In this document: positions 48,465 to 61,471 of the stretch, piece by piece
Numbering within the stretch: the first letter of the stretch is position 1
How the letters are laid out: each line of letters begins with the position of its first letter
Notes under the pieces: generated by a model
What the model was told of the DNA's origin: nothing
Database searches by the model: none
Seen by the model: the letters and a program-made list of their open reading frames with translations, nothing else
Program-made: the position numbers and the translations under genes
NCBI GenBank assembly: GCA_013350335.1
Contig: CM023539.1
Coordinates: 46,796,631 to 46,860,630, forward strand
Source of the DNA: Chimonanthus salicifolius
Taxonomy: Eukaryota > Streptophyta > Magnoliopsida > Laurales > Calycanthaceae
Length of the DNA stretch: 64,000 nt
Reading direction: 5' to 3'

Positions 48465-48871
48465 CGTCTTATCATTCATGTCATTGTGTCTAGGAACAAA
48501 TGTTCTTTTAACCACATTGAAAGGGGTTGGCATGGAGCTCAAGAACTCACCTTATGTTTAATTTGTGTTCAATTTCAAAAGGTCCTTGAGAGGTGAGATG
48601 GAGGAGATTGGAGAAGACGCCTGTAGGATCAGATGAGATGGAGGAGAATCAAGAAGGCATCTATTTTTGAGTCGGATAAGTTCAGACTTAGAGGGATAGT
48701 TAAAAAAATGTTCCCTTAACAGTATTGAAAGAACACATTCTAAACAACTTAAAAAAAAAAATCTAAACAACAAAGGACCTGTATAGTTTTAAAAATACAA
48801 AGAATGAAGTGATTCCGTTAATTCTTTCTGTTTCACCTAGACTTGTAGTCACAGGCTCGCAGCTTAGGCCT

Positions 48872-48952
48872 TTAGAGTTTTCAAAAGAGGTATTTAGAAA
48901 ATTTTGGAGATTCTAAATTAGGTTTTCAAAATACCTCTTTTGAAAAGTCTAA
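48872..48952. repeat. Near-perfect inverted repeat (hairpin)
   Basis: Arms 48,872-48,895 and 48,929-48,952 are complementary at 23 of 24 positions, with a 33-base loop. It could be a small MITE remnant or a hairpin RNA source. Confidence 0.75.
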
Positions 48953-50975
48953 TTTTTTTATTAAATTTTTAACAAAATCTTGGTCTTAAATATGATTTTT
49001 GTCAAAAATAAGTACTCAAAAAATTTAAAATATTATTTTCAAAATCAAGAAATCTTGAGAAAAAATCGAAAACAAAATATTTTGTGATTTTTCTATATTT
49101 TTTATGTGTATTTAATTGAGGAGCGTATGTTTGCATAATTTGGAAATCTAATAGTACAAATTCTAAATTTTTGTTTAATTTCTCAACTATTTTTCTTAGA
49201 AAATGACTGTCTCGAAGGCCTACATATCTCTTTAAAATCTAGAAATATCGGATTGGATCGTCACATTAGATACTAAGAAGGTCTCATTTAGATTTTTTGT
49301 TTTAGGTCTCAACTTTTGTCGAAATGACCCTAGGTGGACTCTATCACTCCCAACAATATTACCAAAAGTAAAACTCATTCAATCAAGCTACTCATAGTAT
49401 TGCTCAAAATTGATTTCTCCATTTCATTTTATAAAGAATGATTTCTTAGATGAGTCTCTCTAGTGAGTTTACTCAATCGTATTTGTCGTGTTTCAGTTCC
49501 TTCTCTGGCTTAATTGCCAATCCAGGCTACCTTCCAATTTGAGTTCTGACACCAATGGGTCTTGCTGCCTTTGGTTCCACGGCGAGACCCATGTGTCTCT
49601 GATGTAAGATTAAGGCGGAACCCACGAGGCACCAAATTAACTTGGTTTATTGGGCTTTTGGGTCTTGATCCACGAGTAAATTTTAAAATATTATAATTTA
49701 ATGCTCAAATTACAGTTAAGGGATTTGGATGCGATTGGGTCTTAGTGTGTTTCCAAAGGGATTCATAACAATTAATGTTGAAATATCGCAATAGAACAAA
49801 ATAATAGTAAAAAATGAAAAGATGTTGGAAATGGAGATTTTTTCCATTTAAAAACATTTTGTAGAATGATCTATTAAACAATTGAGACAACTTTATTATT
49901 CAACTTAATTAGTAGTATTCCAAAAGTCCACTTCTTTTCCATAGTACGTGTAAAGAGGAAAAATCTAAAAATTACCAAATAAACTAGCGAGACTTACTAT
50001 ATTCATGTGAATTGTGTCTCCTATTTTCATGGATATGAAGGATTATTTCATTATTATCACTTATAATAGTGGAATGTCAAAATGGGATTTTGATCAACGC
50101 TTTTAATGAATAAATCCAATAATTACACTCGTATTATGAAAATTAAAATTGAGTTAATGACCAGACTTTGGTGCTGTTGACAAGCCTCAAATGATTTACA
50201 ACACTATTTCTTGGTTTTTGACTAAAAAAGAATGAACAATTTTCTGGTTTGTATAAGGATAAGATTGTAGAAAGATGCTGCAGATGACAAGCTTATAGAG
50301 GTTCTTAGGTATCCTCAATAGGTAACAAAATTGAGGCCCACACTTGTTGGACCTAGACCTATTAAGCTACTGAGGCTTAGCCTATTTAGGCCCAGCCCAC
50401 AAATCCTAACCTAACTTTCCTAGCGAGCTCAGCCTGCATCATGTTCGGCTTGTTGCTTGGCATGTAAGTCACACCCAGTTATTTTACGGAGAGTGAAAAT
50501 AGAATTCAGAATTTTCACTTTCTAAGATAGATTCGTGACCATCACTGTAACTCCTTTGAATTAAGATGCAATAATATTTTAATAGATTTTTTTATTTAGA
50601 AACCAGTAAAGAGCGATGAAGAAGCTTTTTCAACCCAAATACCAAAGAGAAGAACTCTACCACAAGAGGGTTGTTCACTCAAATTTAACAAAATCAACGG
50701 TTCCCCGTCATTATAAAATATTTGAATAAATCGATTAAAATAGAAAAAAATTATGACAAACTATTAAATCAATTGTGCTTAAGACTCGGTATCTCTTAAT
50801 TTGAACCCAACATAGTGTTTATTTGTGGATTTACTTGTATTATTTGTGATAAAAAGTTTTAAACAAAAGATCTTTAGATGTTAATTCTTGTATATAACTT
50901 GCACTACAATTTTGAGCACTGATGTGAAATTATTTGTCTGTACTTATATGACCTAGTACTAATTTAGATATTAAT

Positions 50976-53280
50976 GATTATTCTAAAAAAGTAACTTTAA
51001 TTTTCATAGAAAGAACACCACTTTATTGTTCATAAAGGTGAGTGTATTCAAATTTAGTATAATATCTCGGCCTCTCTCTTATTTTTTTTTTTAATACTTT
51101 CTTTGAATTAAAAAAATAGAAAAATAGGAAAAAAAATTTCTGAAAAAATACATAATATCGGCCAATATAGCCAAATATCGGTGGACCCATCACCAATATT
51201 TGAATTTTTTTTCTTTAAAAAAAAAACCTCTGAAGCCCGGAAAGGAGAGACAATACACATATATTAATTTTCTTTAGATACTTGCTAAGATTTGAATTTT
51301 AGATGAAGTACAGGTCCAAATGTTTTAGTGATGTCTTAAGTCTTAACCAAAATGTGAAATTTTCGATTGATGGTTAATGTGTGTGAAAAACTTATGCTGA
51401 GTGATATTTGGAAAAATTCAAAATTGTAAAACTTTGAAACCAAAAGTCTTAGTTTATTTTTTTAAGAACTATTTAGTTTCAATCTAAATTGTAAAACAAG
51501 GTATTTGACTATTTACATACAAACACACCATTTGGTGAATAAAAAAAATATGACGTATAATGGTAATTAGTGTGAACAGTTCTCAAGAAAAAATATTCTT
51601 TTATAAATTGATTCATAATAAATTAGTGTGATCTTTCCATCACAACTTTTGATTAAAATATTAATTAAATTTAGAAATAAAATCTGAGACATTTAACTTT
51701 TGTAATTGTAAAGACTGTAAATCAAAATTCACACCAATTTTTTTAGATAGCTATCTTTCCACGGATATTTTGTTTAACGAGACACGGGTTTTAGGGTATT
51801 GCCCATTTTACCCTTCCACTGTCGTACAAAAGTATTTTAAAAAAATTCAGTGATCCGATCAGTGAGCAGCCGGTCAGTGATCTAATTTCAGTGATCCAAT
51901 CAGTAATCTGATTTGTTGTTCTGTATGAAAAAACAGTCTCACTTAGATAAATTTCAGTGATCCAATTTTAGTGAGTCGGTCAGTGATCCGGTGAGCTGAC
52001 CAGTGAGCCGATTATGTCACAGTGAAAGAGCAAAATGGACAATACCTTAAATCTCATAGTCTGGTTACACAAAACACCCGTGAAAGAATCCTACTTTTTT
52101 TAACTGATACATCTCCAATAATCTATACATTACTGATGATTTCTAACAAACTTCTTCCATCGTATTTTTATCATGTGACTATGTGAGAAAGATTCCTTTT
52201 TCTTTTATTTGTTTGTTTCATCAAATTAGTAAGATACCCTTTATCTTTTATTTGTTTGTAACTTCGTTTCATCAAAGTAGTGGTCGGGTACTTGGGTCTC
52301 TCGCCAATCTCTAAGAGTCTAAGTGGAATACATAATGTTGGTGTCCATCTTAGACCCTCTTGTCTGCTATTTAAGCTGCCAACACAACATTTTTAAAATA
52401 TTAATATGATCTCTTTTATCTTAATCATGGTTTTATACTTATTAAATGTATTTAGTGCTCCATTAATTTAGACTTATCAACATTCTTCTCTTAATTTCAA
52501 TAAAGAGGCAAAAAGATAAGTCTCTCTTTTTCTATAACGACACTGGATTAGAAAATAGCTTCAATTTCACGTGCTATAACGACAAAAGAGGGGAATCACA
52601 TAAAGCCTTGTCTCACTCATTGATATTATATTTCCTATTATAAGGTTTCTGTCCAAACCCATAATCTGACACTAAGTTTAGATTTACATGAACATTCTTA
52701 GCTTAATTAATAAAAAAACAGGTCCACATGAATTTAATTATTAACTTTTGGAATTGAAGTAAGATAAGTTCATGATAAATTAATGCGGTAAATTGCTAAT
52801 GCAACTCTAGTTCCAAAATTAATTTACAGCTTAGATCGCCATTTTCCATTAATTCGATGATCAAGTTCTAATTTGAGGTTGGCTCAACAACTGAACTTAA
52901 GGTTTTAAAAATCAAGTGAAATTTGAAATTCTTACGTGTTGATGCATATTAGGTTTTAAAAAAGATCAGGTAGAGTAGCATGTGCCATGAAAAATAAATA
53001 AAGCGTTGTCTCCGTAAATAAGAAAAATCTTTCTCTTTTTTTATAAAACATTATATTCCAATATGAGAAATGAATTCTTAGAAAAGAGAGAAATGTCTCA
53101 ATTTTCTTTTTATTTTGCTATAGAAAACTCTTATTTTTCTTTTTTTAGAAAAAGAGAGAGAAACGTCTTAGTTTCCGTACTCTTTATTTTTCATTAATAA
53201 AAATAACTGACTAACTAGTCGGTGAAAATCATCTTCTGGACTTCACAGACAACCATGTCAGAAAAGAGAAATCAACAAAG
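50976..53280 (+). repeat. 2.3-kb dispersed direct repeat, copy 1
   Basis: Near-collinear with 61,472-63,720 from 'gattattctaaaa' to 'gaaatcaacaaag'. No coding frame, terminal inverted repeat or TG...CA end is visible. The interior has TATCGGCCAATA words near 51,160, and near 51,850-52,010 a cluster of 'cagtgatcc' and 'cagtgagc' motifs that is longer in this copy than in copy 2. Confidence 0.85.
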
Positions 53281-54390
53281 AGAAGCAAATCGAAATTGGA
53301 ACTCATTGCAAAATTTTCGTTTAATTGAATTGGTGGAAGGTGTCGCAGCGGAGGATTGAATTGGGTTTTAAAGTAGACGGAGGACTCGATTAAAGGGGAA
53401 AGAAATGGAATTAATTGGATTTTAAATGGGTCATTAAATGGTCAATGGGGTTTATGGAGAGGTTAATAGGTTAAATTAATGGGTTTAAATGAGGTGGACA
53501 AAAGATGGGGAAGGGCAAATGGGTATTGGCTGGACATTAATGAAAGAATAAAAAGAAAGTGGGATGGGATCACCGTCCCTGGCGGCTGGAGGGATGAGAA
53601 TAGAAGAAGAAGAGGTTTGCAACAGAAGAGAAAATAAATTCTAATTTAATTTGATTTCAACAATATTTATTTTTTACAATCCCGATTGAGAATCTTATAC
53701 AAATTAAAAAAAGAAAATTTAATATGAGATTAATCTCACCTTCAAAATATGAAATGGGAATATTCATTATATATAAAAAAAAGAAAACCTAACAAAATAA
53801 AAAGGAGAATAAAAAAAGGAAAGAAAAATAATAGAAAATAAACTACTGAAGTCTATTCTTCGATTACGAGTTGAGTTTATTTTTCAGTAGATCGTACGTT
53901 GCTCTAGCGATTTGAGCTATTAAAAAAAAAATAGATGAAAAAGCAGTTAAAAGAAAAAGTCACTAATAAAATAAGAGAAGTAATTCTATGCACTTATTTT
54001 AATAATAAATATGATAGCAGATTGTATTATATAGGTGGCGTCTAACTTTTAAAAATCTAAATCATTGATAAGATCTAAATCTTTCTAGATTATGTAGAAC
54101 TTTTGAATTCATGTTTAGATAGATTAAATGAGAAAGGCATGATAAAATTTATAGATTTTTTAATTAAATATTTTTCTATTTCTAAATAATAAAATTTGAG
54201 ATATTTTTAAAGAATACTCCATCTATCTTAAATAAAATCAATTATTGCTTATTTATGGTAAAGTAATTGTACACTAGCAAAAGCCCCGTCGATCACACGT
54301 TCAATGAAACTTTGGAGGGTCAATGGTCTGAGAGAGATCAGATAAGGTTTCCACTTCTCACTCTCTGGATGTCTCTGTCACGTCCTTTAT
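53281..54390. other. Pectinesterase upstream region
   Basis: AT-rich with a purine-rich stretch at 53,290-53,640. No gene or recognisable transposon is seen. Confidence 0.4.
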
Positions 54391-54397
54391 TATATAA
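54391..54397 (+). promoter_or_regulatory. TATA box of the pectinesterase gene
   Basis: TATATAA in CTTTATTATATAAGGG lies 55 bp before the ATG at 54,446. Confidence 0.6.
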
Positions 54398-54445
54398 GGG
54401 AAGGCGAAGGGTATGTGATACACGACAAATCAAATAGATTTGCAG

Positions 54446-57400
54446 ATGGCAACCATGAATGAACCCTTGTTAGGCTCTCCCAAAAGGAGAATTCCAAGTT
54501 GCAGGACCATCCTCCTTACACTCTCCTTTGCCACTATCCTTTGCTTCGCTGCATTGGCAACCCTTCATCTCCATCTGACCACTAGTGATCAAGATCAAGA
54601 TCAAGATCACACCCATCTATGTCACAATGCCCACAACCCAACTTCATGTCAAGCCATTCTTTCCAACCTACCCAATGTCACTGCCACCAAACCTAGCAAG
54701 TTGGACCTCCTAAGGATCTTGATGGAACAGTCCGTGGCCCATGTCGATGCGGCGGCCGCAACGGCGAGAAGCATCCGTCGTCGGATCAACGATCCAAAGC
54801 AGCAAGCGGGTCTAGCAGATTGTATGGATCTGATGGATTTATCGCGTACCCGTTTACAAGATTCACTACTGGTTCTTGGGTCTGTAAGTGAAGAGCCAGA
54901 CTCCCATGCCAATGTACACACATGGTTCAGTGCTGTCCTGACCAACTATGCGACATGTATGGATGGTCTGCAAGGAGAAGCTGGATCGGCAATGAAGGCC
55001 CAGCTTGATAACATGATGGCCATTGGAAGCACGTCTCTGGCCCTCATCAAGGCCGTCTCTTCGTCGAACGTCGATGTGATCCGACCGTTGAATGGGAGAT
55101 ATCCGTCATGGGTCACGATGAGGGATCGGAAGCTTCTTGAGGCCTCTTCTCCGAAGGCCATTAAGGTGGATGTTGTGGTGGCACAGGATGGGAGTGGGAA
55201 GTACAAGAAAGTGCAAGATGCAATTTCAGCGGCACCGGACAACAGCAAGATCCGATACGTGATCTATGTGAAGAAAGGGACATATAAGGAGAAGGTGGAG
55301 GTGGGGAAGAAAAAGAAGAACATCATGATGGTTGGAGACGGCATGGATTCGACGATCATCACCGGCAGTCTCAACTTCGTTGACGGAACGACGACGTTCA
55401 ACACTGCAACAGTCGGTACACGACTAACTCCTACTTATATTATATTAAAAACTCTATTAGTTTGTCTTTTCATTTACCTCTGCAGGAAAGATCAAAACAC
55501 AAAAGAACCGATGAAGACATTCTTAAAAAATTATTAAAGGAGAATGATAATATATTAAAGTAAAGTAATCTTATCTCGTGCCGCTGAAGGCAATCTCTAC
55601 CCTTGATTTTTTTTTTAACCAAGGGGTAAATATCAGGAGGGAAAAAAATATTTCTAAAATTACAAAGGCACTGAACAGAAAAGAAAACAAAGCCACAAAT
55701 CTATAAATTTGTACAAAACACTGCAGTACAAATAGTAGACAAAATGAGAAATAATAGTATTTGTTCTAGTAAACAATCTTTGGTACGAAAGATCAATATT
55801 CTTAAACAAATTCAGATACTTGACATGAAGACACTTTAGATAAGATTTGAATATAAAAAAAAAAATCAAAGACTGAAAGTGATGGGCAGAAAAATGGTTT
55901 GGAAAACTAAAGAGCTGCATCTCTTTCCCACTCTCCGCCCTTCGAATTCCATTATAGAAATCGTCTCTTACAAGGCCCATATCAAGCCAACTCTTTCAGA
56001 CCATATCTAATGGCCATCTTTTTCAACTTTGCACCCGCCACTTAAAGTAAGTTTGGTCCCTCTTGGAAGACAAGCTTCAGTCTATTTCAAATTCTTTTTC
56101 AACAAAATAAATTATATCGACTAATCATTTTCTCTCCTCCATTATAAGAAAATTATCTTTGGCACCATACGGGTTGCTCTGGTGGGTTGGACTGGGTTAA
56201 ACCCAACTCAATTTATGTTAAACATTGTTGAGTCCGGTCAGATCTGACCCAAATTTCACACTCTAACTCGACTTGACCCAAATTTCACACCCCAACCTGA
56301 CTTGACCTAGAGTGTGAGAATCAGCCCAACCCGATTCAACCCGATTTCTAAGAAAAAAAACAACTTTAAATAATATAAAACTTAAAACAAAATATCTAAA
56401 TGGAAGCTGCAGGAGAAGGAGAAGGGATCGCTTTGACCACAGATGGTGATGGAGAACAAGAGTGGGAGAAGATTAGGAGCTAAAAGGATCAAGAGCCGAA
56501 GAAGATTGAAAGGGAGAGATGAGTGAGATTGTCGTCATAGGAAGAGACTCAAAATTAGGACATTGAGGGATTAGGGTATCTAAATACTTCGATATTAAAT
56601 TTTTTTAGTAGGTTTAGTCAGGTCAATTTTAAAAAAATTTAGTTTAATTGAATCCGAATTTAATTCGATTTTTTTCTTCAATTGAACCTGACTCTAATTT
56701 TAAAAATTTATAATTTAGCGAACTAATTTTTCAGATCAAATCATGCAGGTTAAGTTAAAACTCGGGCCAAATTTCACCTCTGGCATCATATCATCCTATA
56801 TATACCAACCCAAGTTTTAGTAGATAGTTCGATTCGAACGAGTTAAACCACGGAGAGGTTCCAACATCATATGAAAATTTGAAAAATAAACAGAATATAA
56901 AACTTAAATAAACAAATAAATTAAGCTTTTATAACGAATCTACTTTCAGATTGAACAAATATTACGGTTCAATTTGTATAAGAAGAATGATCTAATGGTA
57001 AAAATAATTTAAAATATCATGATTTGAGACAATTGAAATATATCTTTTAAAAAATTAAATTATTTATTAATTTATATAATATCTTTAAATATTGTAAAAT
57101 TGTTAAATTCACTGTTAATAAATTAAATAAATTTATCTCACGCATTGTAACTTAAGTAGTAGACATTCTGATTTAAAAATCAGAGCTTTTAGATTTAAGT
57201 TTATATTAACTCGATCAGATAACTTACAAAAAGATTTTAGATTTTCTACTTACATGAGTGTAGGTCAATTAGTTGTCTCCCACTTTAGAAAGTAAGATGT
57301 TGCGGGTTCAAGCTCTCATGGCCTAACTTTGATGTGTCATAGGATATTGAGTTTACTCATGAAGATTTTGCACTGGGTATCCCTTGATTTCCTATATATA

Positions 57401-59531
57401 AATTCAAAAAATGATATGTTTTACTCCAAAGTTTTACTCGACAAATTTTTTCTTGATAAAACATAAGTGTGGAAAGCTTTGAGGGTTTGAAATTATCGTA
57501 GTTGGGTGTGCAAAAATTCTAACTAGGATCTCTTTGGGATAAAGAACTGGGTGAGGCCTACTTTCCACTTTGACAAAATTGATGGCCAGATTTTTTATTT
57601 TGGATAGGTGATGGGCATGAATATTATTCTAAATGCAATTGATTCAAGTGGCTTATTCAATTTCCATTGAGTACTTGGGATTCCTTCAAAGTTGTAAAAT
57701 ACTAAAATCAAATGTCACTCGTTACTTTATTGAAATAAGGGTTATGGTAAATGTAGCATTCACACCATATTCGGTGGAGGCAGTCACAATCATTGATAAA
57801 ATGAGACCAATTTTATCTAAAATGATTTTTGATTAAATAAATGAGATCCAATTTTAATTTTTAAGTCATAATAACTCAAATTCATAACTTTCAAAGTATT
57901 TTTCGTAAATATCTCAATGTTCTACCTCAAATCAGATAACTGAAATCTGAATAGTAAAATTTTGGTCAAAAAGAATAAAAAATTTTAAATCAGTAGAATG
58001 TCTGTACGAGGCATGTGACACATGTACTGCCCATGATATCATCGATGACAGAAAAAAGGAAGACATTTGTCAAATAAATAAATAATGATTATTACCAATG
58101 AGAGTATATTTTAAGTTCAACTTTTAATTTTAAAATTTCATTTTATTTTATTAAAGATTTCCATCTTTTGTCGCTCTGTATTTTATCACATATGCTATTA
58201 TTCTTTAATTCATGTTTCTAAACGTGTGTGCTTTCTTCCATTCTCTAGTCGTAGTTTATGAAGCTTTTATAGTAATTTTTTTTCATTGTCTAAAGACATA
58301 TTCAATTATTTAAATAAATAAAAATCGAATAATAATAAGGTTTTTTAAATATAACCATCTATTTGTTTAAAAGAAATTTATTAATTCGAAGTTTATCATG
58401 ACTGGATCTTGTAATTCACCATTTTACACATGCTGTGGCTTAAGTTTATCACATTGATTGTTTATTTTCATTTAATTTGAATATAAGTCTAAAATTTAGA
58501 TTTAATATATCAATTTAAAAATATAGAATATTTTCTTTTTTAATAAAAAATTATCAAATAAATCTAAATCGTGAACCGCTAAATCTAATAATATACAGAA
58601 CTAGAAGTATATCAAAATGTGTTTGGGAAACTTACGTTGCATAAAAAAATGTGATGCGATTCAAAAGATTCAATTAAATAATCATTCAAATATAAACATT
58701 TCAACAAAATTACTATAAGGTTAACAATAAAATTTTATAATATATTAACCATTAAAAAAAAAAAAAGGTTAACAATAAAATTAAAATTAAAATGATTTTA
58801 AATCAATACATGGTTCAACTTGCCTGTTGTGTAATCCAGCCGCCGTCGGCGATGGATTCATAGCACAAGACATGTGGTTTCAGAACACAGCAGGGCCGGA
58901 GAAACACCAGGCTGTGGCACTTCGAGTAGGAGCAGATACATCTGTGATAAACCGTTGCCGGATAGATGCCTACCAAGACACCCTTTATGCTCATTCTCTC
59001 CGCCAATTCTACCGAGATTGTTCGATAACCGGCACCGTCGATTTCATCTTCGGCAACGCCGCAGTGGTCTTTCAAAATTGCACTCTCATTGCGCGTAAGC
59101 CCATGAGCAATCAGAAGAACATAGTGACTGCACAAGGCCGAACAGACCCCAACCAAAACACTGCAACTTCAATTCAGAATTGTCAAGTGATCGCGAGCTC
59201 CGATCTAACACCGGTAAAGGCGAAGATACCGTCGTATCTGGGTAGGCCATGGAAAGAGTACTCGAGGACTGTTTATATCCAATCTTACATTGATGATCAT
59301 GTGAATCCAGCGGGGTGGTTGGAGTGGAGTGGTGACTTTGCATTGAACACATTGTATTACGGGGAGTACGCAAATAAAGGGCCGGGCGCCGGAACCAGCA
59401 AGCGGGTGCAATGGCCTGGTTATCACGTGATCACCGACGCCAAGGAAGCAAAGAAGTTCACTGTGGGGGAACTGATACAAGGAGGGACATGGTTGACGTC
59501 TACTGGAGTGGCTTTCACTGAAGGACTCTGA
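54446..59531 (+). CDS. Pectinesterase with N-terminal inhibitor domain (PMEI-PME, two exons)
   Basis: De-esterifies homogalacturonan in the cell wall. Exons 54,446-55,415 and 58,840-59,531 join within one codon (G|CC) to give 553 residues, normal for type I PMEs. The start is the first ATG after the TATA box. Residues about 21-43 form a hydrophobic signal anchor. The PMEI domain is about 55-205, with Cys residues as in [10 protein letters not shown]. The RKLL processing site (228-231) separates it from the catalytic domain. PME motifs are GTYKEKV (278-284), QAVALR (347-352), YQDTLY (368-373), GTVDFIFG (388-395) and LGRPW (457-461). They supply catalytic Asp370 and Asp391, Gln347 and Gln369, and Arg459. 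A DQDQDQD stretch (48-54) is encoded by a short GATCAA repeat. No disruption is visible. Confidence 0.93.
55416..58839 (+). other. Single 3.4-kb intron of the pectinesterase gene
   Basis: The donor GTCG|GTACAC and acceptor AATCCAG|CC bracket 3,424 bp. Contents by eye are a degenerate 'aacccaactc/gacttgaccc' repeat at about 56,170-56,780, a SINE-like element at 57,250-57,412 and otherwise AT-rich DNA. No open gene is present. Confidence 0.8.
57250..57412 (+). repeat. SINE-like element with tRNA-derived head
   Basis: A-box-like TGTAGGTCAATTAGTTG and B-box-like GCGGGTTCAAGCTCTC are tRNA-spaced, and CATGAG at the start pairs with CTCATG at the end of the head. The body ends near ATATATAAATTC and resembles the element at 4,324-4,485. 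Confidence 0.55.
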
Positions 59532-60996
59532 TTTTGTGATAGAATCAGGACTGTTTCCTCTGTTGTAGTGTTTGTTTTTATGACTCGTTATATCATCTTT
59601 TGGTATCTATCCATAAATGTAGAATGTAGTGAGACTCTAAATAATGGGGTATGAAACAGAGGAAGTGTTGGTCCTTAGCTCCTGCCAAGGAAATGTACTA
59701 CTTATTCCTACTAAATCTTGATTGTGCGAGTGTTTTGAGTTTCTGATGCCTTCTGCTAAGGATGCTCGACTTCTTTCTTCTTACTCTAGGGGAGTCTGAT
59801 GATCTACCCCTGATGGTGTATTGGGTTCTTGTAATCTGAGGCGACGACAGTGGTCGGAGATGGAAACTCCCAAACACGGTGTTGGTCATCGAAAGGAATA
59901 CCCGAGAGGTGTTGATGGGTGTGGAGAGTGGATTCAATCCCACGTCACCTCGGAGCTGTCCTGGTCTTGAAAGTGAAAAATTGTTAGATCACCGGAGAAC
60001 AGGAGTAGTACAACTTTAATTTTAGGAGTCAACTAAATACTTGAATTTCTTTTGTGCAAAATCAAAATCATGTTGAGAAAGAATTTTTGAAAAAATAATA
60101 CGAAAGAAATTTGAATGAATTAAGGGGAACGGATCATAATGTTATAAAAAAGGTTTAAAGACTTAAAATAATTGAAGCCCTCAAAAGTTTAAGGGCACAC
60201 ACTCCAACTAAACTCTTATTTTTTTAATCTTGCTCAAGCTTTTACATTGGATAAAAATGAGATCTATATAAGATGCAAAAATTTAAAGATAAAAAGAAGA
60301 AGTTAAAATGAACAAAAATATAGAGAACTTAAAAATATAACTTTATTGATTCATTCAAGAAATTCGTTCAATTTTTTTAATATTGGATAAAAAAGTAAGG
60401 ATTCAAAGCCCCAAAAGTTTGGCAACTTACAAAAATGGTGACTAAGATCCAGTTATGTTATTTTTATTTTATATTTCAATCTCATAAACTTCAATAGTAA
60501 GACTTTTTTTTTTAATGGAGAGTAAGTATTCATTCAAAGAGAAAGACTTTGTTGAATGAAGGGTAAGAATGAAGAGTAAGACGTTGTTGATCTAATTATG
60601 GTAAACCTTTTTCTCTCCTGCTTAGACATTTGTAATGAATCCTAGAAGAACCTACGTAGGATAAAAAAAGTAAAAAAAAATTAAAATAATTTAAAATGCT
60701 CTACGGCTTCAAATCTGAAAAATATAGTTTCAAACTGAATCCCAAAGAGAGTGTAGAAAACTAGAAGTGTGTTAATATCCGGAATCTTCACTTGCCTCTG
60801 GTAGAACTGGTGGACCATCAAAAGTTACATCTTTCATTTAATTAATTATCCCTAGTATTCTTTAGTGAAAAAGCTTTTGACGAGGTATTGTGATAGTTTT
60901 GGTTCTTCAATCCATGGTTAACACGCATGCCTAACTACATAAATCAAGAGTTAATTGCTCATTATGCAACCTAATATGGTCATTGACTCAATATTA
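59532..60996. other. Pectinesterase 3' flank
   Basis: The presumed 3' UTR extends to about 59,660, followed by AT-rich DNA without recognised genes. A GC-richer patch at 59,700-59,970 has no recognisable product. Confidence 0.4.
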
Positions 60997-61187
60997 CTGC
61001 CTCTGTCCCAAATTAGTTGTCTTAAATAGATTTTGGAATTGTCCCAAAATAGTTGTCTCATTTATATTGGAGTAATTTAAAGTGTGTTGAAAATTGATGA
61101 GATCACATGGAGTGCTAGCCTTTTATAGAGAGTTCCTTAAAAAATACAAATTTTTCAAATGAGACAAGTAAAATGAGACGGAGAGAG
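60997..61187. mobile_element. Stowaway-like MITE
   Basis: This 191-bp element has inverted ends: CTGCCTCTGTCCCAAATTAG on the left, and the complement of CTCTCTCCGTCTCATTTTAC on the right. TA dinucleotides flank both sides (60,995-60,996 and 61,188-61,189). The ends resemble the CTCCCTCCGT termini of plant Stowaway (Tc1/mariner) MITEs. There is no coding capacity. Confidence 0.8.
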
Positions 61188-61471
61188 TATTTTTTTAAGA
61201 ATAAGGTGTCCAGACCTTTTAAAGCACCTGATTAATCTTCAGGATATGTCTAAGTTTTTCTATCCACACACATCAGATAATTCTGCTGAAAGTGGCCCAT
61301 TGAAATAAAGTGGGAATAAAAAAATGCCACTTCCTAAAATAAGTTTTTAACCATCATTCCAACTCCTTTAAATTTAAGATATCATGATGAGTGTTGCTGC
61401 TGATGGTATGACACAAAAGCATGGAAATCCCTGTTGATTCATTCCACGTGATAGGTGTCCACACTCTGAAA

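Larger units (their letters stand above)
47831..50975. other. THI1 3' flank and intergenic region
   Basis: The presumed THI1 3' UTR runs to about 48,080, followed by AT-rich DNA containing a G-run at 48,442-48,464, a hairpin at 48,872-48,952 and a slightly GC-richer, possibly retroelement-derived patch at 49,490-49,680. No gene is recognised. Confidence 0.45.

Noticed and set aside
54649..55248. Minus-strand frames of about 100 codons over the PME first exon
   Set aside because: They are antisense to the PMEI/PME frame and have no recognisable domain.
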